From assembly GCF_002845745.1 (NCBI RefSeq), contig NZ_PIUM01000028.1, positions 1 through 64,000 on the forward strand: DNA of 64,000 nucleotides, read 5' to 3'. Position 1 is the stretch's first letter, and each line of letters begins with the position of its first letter. Source of the DNA: Telmatospirillum siberiense. GTDB lineage: Bacteria; Pseudomonadota; Alphaproteobacteria; Rhodospirillales; Magnetospirillaceae. The position numbers were made by a program, and so were the translations under genes. Positions 57,946 through 64,000 of the stretch are shown here, piece after piece. The notes under the pieces were generated by a model. The model did not search any database. It was not told where the DNA came from and saw nothing but the letters and a program-made list of their open reading frames with translations.

Positions 57946-59232
57946 TTACAAAAAGCCGAAATAGCGCGGCAGCCAAAGCGATAGTTCGGGAAAGGCGATC
58001 ACCAGGACCAGGGTCAGGAACATGGTCAGGATCAGCCACAGCACCCAGGGCACGGTGGATTCGATCGTGGCCCCGGTGATGCGGCAGGTCACCATCAGAT
58101 TGACCGCCATCGGCGGCGTGAACTGGCCGATGGCGATCTTCAGGGTCAAGATCACCCCGAACCACACCAGATCCCATTGGTAATGCTGCGCCACGGGTAT
58201 CAGCAGGGGCAGCAGGATGATGAAGGTCGACACGCCGTCGAGGAAGGTCCCGATGACGATCAGCATGACGATGAGGATCCCCATCACGAAATACTGATTG
58301 AGACCCAGGTGGATGATGCCGGTGGTGATCGGATCGATGATGGAAAGCGTGCTCATCGCCCAACCGAAAACCGAGGCGAGCGCGACCACGGTCAGGATCA
58401 CCGCCGAGATCTCGGCGGCCTCGACCATCATCCGATAGATATCGGCCGGCTTGAGCGTGCGATAGACGACGATCCCCAGGAACAGGCCGTAGACCACCGC
58501 CACCACAGCCGCCTCGGTCGGCGTGAACAGTCCGAAGCGCAAGCCTCCCAGGATCAGGACCTTGGCCAGCAGCCCGAGAAAGGCGTCCTTGAAGCTTTCC
58601 CACAGGGGAGGCCGTGGCAGCTTGGATTGCGAGGCGCCGAAACCGTTGCGGTAAGCCAGCCACCAGGTCGGTCCGATGAGCGCGATCCCGGCCAGGGTTC
58701 CCGGGATGATGCCGGCGGCGAACATCGCGGTCGCCGGCGCCGCGGGGACCAGCACGCTATAGATGATCAGGGCCACGGAAGGGGGGATCAGAATGTCGGT
58801 CGCGGCGGCGGCGGCGATCACGCCCGCAGTGAAGGATCGCGGATAACCGGCCTTGATCATGGATGGCGCCATCACCCCGGCAACCGCGGCGGCGATCGCC
58901 GGCCCCGAACCGGAGATGCCGCCCATCATCATGGCGACGACGACGGCGATCACGGCGAGCGAGGCACGCCCCTGCCCGATCAGGGCGGTGGCGAAGCGCA
59001 CCAGCTTCTGCGCCACGCCGGAACGATCGAAAATGGTGCCGGCAAAGACGAACATCGGGATCGTCAGCAGCGGATATTTGGCGATACCGGCATAGACGTT
59101 GGTCGGCACCGCCAGAATTCCCAAATGCGCCGAGGCAATGGCCGCGGTTCCGGCAAGCCCCAGGGCGACGGCGATCGGCACGCCGAGCAGCAGCAGGATG
59201 AAAAATCCGCCAAACAGTCCGCAGGCGATCAC
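57946..59232 (-). CDS. dctM: TRAP transporter large membrane subunit (DctM)
   Basis: 428 residues with about 12 membrane helices. The ion-coupled transport subunit of a tripartite ATP-independent periplasmic transporter. Family segments are FAGTIFDRSGVAQKL, MMMGGISGSGPAIAAAVA and GQFTPPMAVNLMV. The start is GTG at 59232, overlapping the dctQ stop as GTGA; upstream residues in the frame are not DctM-like. Confidence 0.92.
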   Translation of the reverse strand: MIACGLFGGFFILLLLGVPIAVALGLAGTAAIASAHLGILAVPTNVYAGIAKYPLLTIPMFVFAGTIFDRSGVAQKLVRFATALIGQGRASLAVIAVVVAMMMGGISGSGPAIAAAVAGVMAPSMIKAGYPRSFTAGVIAAAAATDILIPPSVALIIYSVLVPAAPATAMFAAGIIPGTLAGIALIGPTWWLAYRNGFGASQSKLPRPPLWESFKDAFLGLLAKVLILGGLRFGLFTPTEAAVVAVVYGLFLGIVVYRTLKPADIYRMMVEAAEISAVILTVVALASVFGWAMSTLSIIDPITTGIIHLGLNQYFVMGILIVMLIVIGTFLDGVSTFIILLPLLIPVAQHYQWDLVWFGVILTLKIAIGQFTPPMAVNLMVTCRITGATIESTVPWVLWLILTMFLTLVLVIAFPELSLWLPRYFGFL

Positions 59233-59741
59233 GCCCCGCCCCTCCCGGCAAGGCGGACCAACGCGCCCAGGGCGCGGCCGGTGATCACCACCGACAGCAA
59301 GGGCAGCCACAGCGAGTAAAGCCATTGCGGCACGCCCAGCGCCGGCGAGGTGACCTCGAAGCGATAGTCGTCATAGGCGAATTGCCAACCGAACACCGCC
59401 AGGATGGCGAACATCACCGCGATGGCCGCCATGGAGAACATCTCGGCCCTCCGCCGCCAGCACGGGGACAGTTTGTTGACCAGGAAGGTGATCCGCATAT
59501 GGCGGTCGCGCACCACCGCAACCGAGGCGCCGAACAGCGTCATGATGACCATCAGGCAGATGGAGAATTCCTCGGTGAAGGCGAAGGAGATATCCGAGAA
59601 ATATCGGGTCAGCACATTGGCGAAGGTGATGATCGCCACCAACCCGAGCGAAGCGGCGGCGAGCATCTCCTCGATTTTCAGGGGTACGCGCGGCGGTGAC
59701 GCCGGCGCGCCTTCGGCCGGCGCCGCCGGATCGGCACTCAT
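59229..59741 (-). CDS. dctQ: TRAP transporter small membrane subunit (DctQ)
   Basis: 170 residues with four membrane helices and a Pro/Ala-rich cytoplasmic N-terminus. It docks with DctM and is required for transport. ANVLTRYF and FTEEFSICLMVIMTLFGASVAVVRDRHMRI are the typical DctQ segments. ATG 59741 overlaps the dctP stop as ATGA. Confidence 0.9.
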   Translation of the reverse strand: MSADPAAPAEGAPASPPRVPLKIEEMLAAASLGLVAIITFANVLTRYFSDISFAFTEEFSICLMVIMTLFGASVAVVRDRHMRITFLVNKLSPCWRRRAEMFSMAAIAVMFAILAVFGWQFAYDDYRFEVTSPALGVPQWLYSLWLPLLSVVITGRALGALVRLAGRGGA

Positions 59742-60760
59742 CGTTTGGCGACCGCCGCCTCGGCCTTCGTCACCAGGGGCGCGCCGACCAGTTTCACCCA
59801 TTTGTCGAACACCGGCCGCGTGGCTTTCTGGAAGGCCTGTTTTTCGGCTTCGGTCAAGCGGACCACGCTCACACCGTTGGCGGCGATCGCCTTCAGCATT
59901 TCGTCGTCGTTACCGCTGATTCCCTTGCGGGCCAGGGCGACCTCCTCTGCGGCGGCCTGCTCGGCCGCCTCCCGAACGGCACGCTGGTCTTCGGGCGACC
60001 AGCTGTCCCATACCTGGCGGGACACCACGAAGATCAGCGGATCGGCCACATAACCCCACAAAGTCACGTGCTTCTGGCCGACCGTGTGCAACTTCGCCGC
60101 CGCGAAGACCGACAGGGGATTTTCCTGCCCATCGACGGCGTTGGTGGCCATCGCCGGCTGGGCATCGGCCCAGCTCATCTGCACGGGATTGCCGCCCAAG
60201 GCGCTGATCGTCTCGACGAACAGCGGACTGCCGACGACGCGGATTTTCAATCCCTTGAGATCGTCCGGCACATGGATGTCACGCTTGGAATTGGAGATTT
60301 CGCGAAATCCGTTTTCGCCCCAGGCCAGCGGCACGACGTCCTTGGTGGCCAGAACGGCGAACAGGTCGCGCCCGACCTCGCCTTTGGTCAGGGCGTCGAT
60401 GGCCTTGTAATCGGGCATCAGGAAGGGCAGCGCGAAGAGATTCAATTCGCGGACCTGGGGGGACCAATTGATGGTCGAGCCGACCGCGAGGTCGATGGTT
60501 CCCTGGCGGAGCGCCGTGAATTCCTTGGTCTGGTCGCCGCCGACCAGACTGGTGCCGGGATACATCTTGACGTTGATGCGCCCCCCCGTCCGCTCCTTGA
60601 TCAGCTCGGCCCAGCGCAATCCCCCCGCCCCCCAAGGAAAACTTTCCGGCAGAACCGTCGACAAACGGTATTCCGCACGATAGTCGGCGGCCCTCGCCGG
60701 AAGCGCCGATAGAACGAGCGCGGCACTCGCCAACAGACCGATGCGGATAAGATTCTTCAC
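59738..60760 (-). CDS. dctP: TRAP transporter periplasmic substrate-binding protein (DctP)
   Basis: 340 residues. A signal peptide (MKNLIRIGLLAS to ARA-AD, about 1-24) and a DctP/YiaO-type binding domain. The segment LKGLKIRVVGSPLF contains the Arg that normally pairs with the substrate carboxylate, so an organic acid is likely; which one cannot be said. GTG 60760 is preferred over TTG 60772 because GGGGGTG sits just upstream and the signal peptide begins there. First gene of dctPQM. Confidence 0.9.
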   Translation of the reverse strand: MKNLIRIGLLASAALVLSALPARAADYRAEYRLSTVLPESFPWGAGGLRWAELIKERTGGRINVKMYPGTSLVGGDQTKEFTALRQGTIDLAVGSTINWSPQVRELNLFALPFLMPDYKAIDALTKGEVGRDLFAVLATKDVVPLAWGENGFREISNSKRDIHVPDDLKGLKIRVVGSPLFVETISALGGNPVQMSWADAQPAMATNAVDGQENPLSVFAAAKLHTVGQKHVTLWGYVADPLIFVVSRQVWDSWSPEDQRAVREAAEQAAAEEVALARKGISGNDDEMLKAIAANGVSVVRLTEAEKQAFQKATRPVFDKWVKLVGAPLVTKAEAAVAKR

Positions 60761-60965
60761 GGACACCCCCAAATTTCATATCGATAGTTTCCGGCGAGGG
60801 TATCCATTCCGACATATTGTTCAAGTCCCGTCATGCGATCCCCCGCAAAAACGATATCGCGCGATACCGCTGACCAAGAGATCAAACGACCGAGGATTTA
60901 TGGACGGCGCCGATAGGGGGCGAGCGGCGCAGGGGTCGGCCACCGTCATGGTGTTTGCTTTAGGG

Positions 60966-60993
60966 TTGGCGCCCGCGCCAGAACAGATATAGT
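60966..60993 (+). promoter_or_regulatory. Predicted promoter of the UvrD-like helicase gene
   Basis: TTGGCG (60966-60971), a 16-base spacer and TATAGT (60988-60993). The -10 element ends 8 bases before the ATG at 61002, so transcription should begin at or within a base or two of the start codon. Confidence 0.55.
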
Positions 60994-61001
60994 ACAAGAC
61001 T

Positions 61002-63293
61002 ATGTCCGATCCCTTCGATCTTTCCGATGACGAGTCCCAGCCGGCACCGGGGCACCCGCTCCCCGCGGCCCGTCCGCTTCCCGCAGCCATGCCCTGGCTC
61101 GACGGCCTCAACCCCGAACAGCGCCAAGCGGTGGAGACCACCGAGGGGCCGGTTCTGGTCCTGTCCGGCGCGGGAACAGGCAAGACCCGCGTGCTGACCA
61201 CCCGGCTGGCCCATATCATGATCACCGGGCAGGCCCGGCCATGGAACATGCTGGCGGTAACCTTCACCAACAAGGCGGCGCGGGAGATGCGCGACCGGGT
61301 TTCCGCCCTGGTCGGCGCCGCCGCCGAACAATTGTGGCTGGGCACCTTCCACGCCCTGGGCGTCAGAATGTTGCGCCGCCACGCCCGTCTGGCCGGACTG
61401 GAAAGCAATTTCACCATCCTCGACACCGACGACCAGCTCAGGCTGTTGAAGCAGGTGATGGAGGCCGAAAGGGTCGATTCGAAACGCTGGCCGGCCCAGG
61501 CGCTGATGGGCACCATCCAGCGCTGGAAGGACCGGGGGCTCACCCCCTCCCAGGTCGGCACCGGCGAGGCCGGCGAATTCGCCGGGGGCAGGGCCGTCGC
61601 CCTCTACCAGGCCTACCAGGACCGGCTGCGCACGTTGAACGCCTGCGACTTCGGCGACCTTCTGCTGCATTGCCTGTCCATCTTCAGGGATCCGGAGCAT
61701 CCCGACGTCCTGGCCGATTACCAGCAGCAGTTCCGTTACATCCTGGTCGACGAATATCAGGACACCAACATCGCGCAATATCTGTGGCTGCGGCTGCTTG
61801 CCCAGAAGCACAAGAACATCTGCTGCGTCGGCGACGACGACCAGTCGATCTATTCCTGGCGTGGCGCCGAGGTGGGCAACATCCTGAAGTTCGAAAAGGA
61901 TTTCCCCGGCGCGGCGGTCGTCCGGCTGGAAGCCAACTATCGCTCGACGCCGGCCATCCTGGCCGCCGCCTCGGGCCTCATCGGTCATAACGAGGGGCGC
62001 CTGGGCAAGACCCTGCGACCCGGATCGGCGGATCAGCAAACCGGGGAACCGGTCATGGTACGCGGATTGTGGGACGGCGAGGAGGAAGCCCGCTGGGTGG
62101 TCGAGGAGATCGAGGCCCGTCATCGCGACGGCACCTCGCTGAACGAGATCGCCATCCTGGTCCGCGCCGGTTTCCAGACCCGCGAATTCGAAGAGCGGCT
62201 GATCACCACCGGCGTCCCCTATAAGGTGATCGGCGGCCTGCGTTTCTATGAACGTCAGGAAATCCGCGACGCCCTGGCCTATTTCCGCGTGGTGGTGCAA
62301 CCCGCCGACGATCTGGCCTTCGAACGCATCGTCAATCTACCGAAACGCGGACTGGGCGAGGCCTCGCTGCAGGCTGTCCACGTCCTTGCCCGCAGCCAGG
62401 GAATCGGGCTCGTCGCCGCCGCCCGGCAATTGGTCGGCAGCGACGAATTGAAGCCGAAAGCCCGCCAAACCCTGGCCGGCCTGATTGCCGATTTCGACCG
62501 CTGGCGATCGCTGCTGGCGGCCATTCCGCACGGCGAACTGGCGGCGACCATCCTGGACGAATCCGGCTATACCGGGATGTGGCAGAAGGAAAAGAGCCCC
62601 GACGCCCAGGGACGGCTGGAGAACCTGAAGGAACTTGCCTCCGCCATGGACGAGTTCGACAGCATGGCCGGCTTCCTCGAACATGTCAGCCTGGTCATGG
62701 AAAATGACGAAAAGACCGACGTCGAACGGATCAATGTGATGACGCTGCACGGCGCCAAAGGCCTGGAGTTCGACGTGGTTTTCCTGCCCGGTTGGGAAGA
62801 AGGGGTCTTTCCCCATCAAAGGGCGATGGAGGAGTCCGGAGCGCAGGGCCTGGAGGAGGAACGCCGGCTGGCCTATGTCGGCCTGACCCGGGCGCGGCGG
62901 CGCGTCTATGTTTCCTATGCCGCCAACCGGCGCGTCTATAATCAATGGCAGAACAATCTGCCGTCGCGGTTCGTCGAGGAACTGCCTTCCGACATGGTCG
63001 AACGACAGGCCGAAAAAGGCCTGTTCGGCGGCGTAACCGAAGCGGCGGCGGCCTGGGGCGGCGGCTGGAACGGCGGCTACGTCACCCAACGCCAGCGCCA
63101 TCAGTGGTCGGAGGCCCAAACGCCGTCTTCCGGCGAAACCGCGCCCGAGGATGGATACGCGCCGGGCGACCGCGTCTTTCACCAGAAGTTCGGCTATGGC
63201 CGGGTGCAGGCCGTCGACGGCAACAAACTGGAAATCGCCTTCGACAAGGCCGGCACGAAAAAAATCATCGACAGCTTCATCTCCATGGCTTAA
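61002..63293 (+). CDS. UvrD/PcrA-type superfamily 1 DNA helicase
   Basis: 763 residues. A 3'-5' ATP-driven helicase for repair and replication-fork or transcription-linked processing. Motifs in order: Walker A GAGTGKT (56-62), VTFTNKAAREM (Ia), ILVDEYQDTN (II), DDDQSIYSWRGA (III), LEANYRS (IV), MTLHGAKGLEF (V), VGLTRARRR (VI). A C-terminal Tudor-like domain (GDRVFHQKFGYGRV...IAFDKAGTKKI) matches the RNA-polymerase-binding end of PcrA/UvrD. The first 30 residues are a Pro-rich tail. No ribosome-binding site precedes ATG 61002, which fits a leaderless mRNA. Confidence 0.93.
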   Translation: MSDPFDLSDDESQPAPGHPLPAARPLPAAMPWLDGLNPEQRQAVETTEGPVLVLSGAGTGKTRVLTTRLAHIMITGQARPWNMLAVTFTNKAAREMRDRVSALVGAAAEQLWLGTFHALGVRMLRRHARLAGLESNFTILDTDDQLRLLKQVMEAERVDSKRWPAQALMGTIQRWKDRGLTPSQVGTGEAGEFAGGRAVALYQAYQDRLRTLNACDFGDLLLHCLSIFRDPEHPDVLADYQQQFRYILVDEYQDTNIAQYLWLRLLAQKHKNICCVGDDDQSIYSWRGAEVGNILKFEKDFPGAAVVRLEANYRSTPAILAAASGLIGHNEGRLGKTLRPGSADQQTGEPVMVRGLWDGEEEARWVVEEIEARHRDGTSLNEIAILVRAGFQTREFEERLITTGVPYKVIGGLRFYERQEIRDALAYFRVVVQPADDLAFERIVNLPKRGLGEASLQAVHVLARSQGIGLVAAARQLVGSDELKPKARQTLAGLIADFDRWRSLLAAIPHGELAATILDESGYTGMWQKEKSPDAQGRLENLKELASAMDEFDSMAGFLEHVSLVMENDEKTDVERINVMTLHGAKGLEFDVVFLPGWEEGVFPHQRAMEESGAQGLEEERRLAYVGLTRARRRVYVSYAANRRVYNQWQNNLPSRFVEELPSDMVERQAEKGLFGGVTEAAAAWGGGWNGGYVTQRQRHQWSEAQTPSSGETAPEDGYAPGDRVFHQKFGYGRVQAVDGNKLEIAFDKAGTKKIIDSFISMA

Positions 63294-63402
63294 CCGGCGC
63301 CGTTCCCTCGCCAAAGCACAAGCGGAAGCGCCATATAAAACCATCAGGGTCCGAAGCCCCTCGATCCACCCCCAGGCCGTCAATTATTACGAAAGCCCAA
63401 GC

Positions 63403-64000
63403 ATGCCCAAAGCCCATCCCGTCATCTGGCGCGTTTCCCTCACCGCCCCCCTGGCCGCCGTCGAGACGTTCGAAGCCGTGCTGGATCCGCACGCCGACGC
63501 CGTATCCTGGTTTCTCGACGACCCGACCTCGGACGAAAGCGATGAACGGGTCCTGTGGCGGCTGGAAGGCTTTTCCAAGACCCCTCTCGACCGCGCAGGC
63601 ATCGAGGCGGCCCTGGCCGTCGGCGCCGCCACATTGGGCCGGGAGCCGCCGCCCCTGACGATCGAACAGCTTCCCGACACCGACTGGGTCACGGCCAATC
63701 TCAGGGATTTTCCGCCGATCTCGGCGGGACATTTCTTCGTTCACGGCTCCCATTTCAACGGTCGGATTCCGGCCGGGAAGATCCCCCTGCTGATCGATGC
63801 CGGCACGGCATTCGGCTCGGGCGAACACGCCACCACCTTCGGCTGCCTGTCCGCGCTGGCTCATCTGATGCGCCGGCGCCATTTCCGCCGGCCGCTGGAC
63901 CTGGGCTGCGGCTCGGGCATTCTGGCCATCGCCATCGCCAAGACCATCGCCCGCCGGGTCCAGGCCGCCGACATCGATCCGGTGTCCGTCCGGGTGGCGA
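63403..64000 (+). CDS. prmA: Ribosomal protein L11 methyltransferase (cut by window end)
   Basis: 199 codons are inside the window; the frame runs off the right edge. The N-terminal substrate-binding domain (from MPKAHPVIWRVSL) is followed by the SAM-binding domain with PLLIDAGTAFGSGEHATT and LDLGCGSGILAIAIAK. It trimethylates ribosomal protein L11 in the cytoplasm. ATG 63403 is the only start that gives the complete N-terminal domain; no strong ribosome-binding site is seen. Confidence 0.9.
   Translation, partial: MPKAHPVIWRVSLTAPLAAVETFEAVLDPHADAVSWFLDDPTSDESDERVLWRLEGFSKTPLDRAGIEAALAVGAATLGREPPPLTIEQLPDTDWVTANLRDFPPISAGHFFVHGSHFNGRIPAGKIPLLIDAGTAFGSGEHATTFGCLSALAHLMRRRHFRRPLDLGCGSGILAIAIAKTIARRVQAADIDPVSVRVA

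Overview
The window reads as chromosomal DNA of a GC-rich alphaproteobacterium, most likely a member of the Rhodospirillales (inference from gene order, GC-rich codon use and the TPR-sulfotransferase, TRAP and FtsZ protein types; no species can be named from sequence alone). Its backbone is the complete division and cell-wall (dcw) cluster.

Layout. (1) 1-4930 is an accessory region next to the 3' end of guaA. It holds the end of an IS66-type element, a Fic adenylyltransferase with a perfect palindrome over its start codon, a truncated IS3 element fused in frame to the catalytic part of an Mrr-type restriction nuclease, and one unrecognised protein. (2) 4934-10632 holds guaA and a YbaK-type deacylase (both leftward), then a TPR-sulfotransferase, a small lipoprotein and an EamA exporter (rightward). 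(3) 10640-16147 is a catabolic-looking block. A cupin remnant, an Asp/Glu-racemase-like protein, an AhpD-like protein and a MetQ-like binding protein run leftward. A three-subunit amine/opine oxidase-type dehydrogenase set (HcnCAB-like) runs rightward. (4) 16344-22707 is a leftward Cus-type RND metal efflux operon. (5) 22879-29687 carries ygiQ, a Nudix-like gene, a DjlA-like co-chaperone, a Uup-type ABC-F ATPase and an AmpD-type amidase. (6) 29821-30242 is RNase P RNA. (7) 30435-49411 is the dcw cluster: mraZ-rsmH-ftsL-ftsI-murE-murF-mraY-murD-ftsW-murG-murC-murB-ddl-ftsQ-ftsA-ftsZ. It is preceded by 10-bp-spaced MraZ boxes and closed by a strong terminator. (8) 49763-55565 is lpxC-bamD-recN-ligA. 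(9) 55702-57898 has a CBS-domain protein, a pentapeptide-repeat protein and a GGDEF diguanylate cyclase. (10) 57946-60760 is a leftward TRAP transporter (dctP-dctQ-dctM). (11) 61002-64000 is a UvrD/PcrA helicase with a promoter that seems to give a leaderless mRNA, then prmA, cut by the window end.

How the genes work together. The dcw genes are joined by short overlaps (mostly 4 bp ATGA), which suggests one translationally coupled unit. It supplies UDP-MurNAc-pentapeptide synthesis (MurB, C, D, E, F, Ddl), lipid carrier steps (MraY, MurG), septal synthesis (FtsI, FtsW) and the divisome (FtsL, Q, A, Z). Outer-membrane biogenesis (LpxC, BamD) and DNA repair (RecN, LigA) follow.

The least conventional items are the IS3-Mrr chimera with an intact A8G frameshift site, the Fic start-codon palindrome, a palindromic element translated inside ygiQ, a dispersed CCTTGGTG repeat (one inverted pair and one solo copy), and the orphan oxidase/racemase/MetQ block. 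No CRISPR array, tRNA or prophage was seen.
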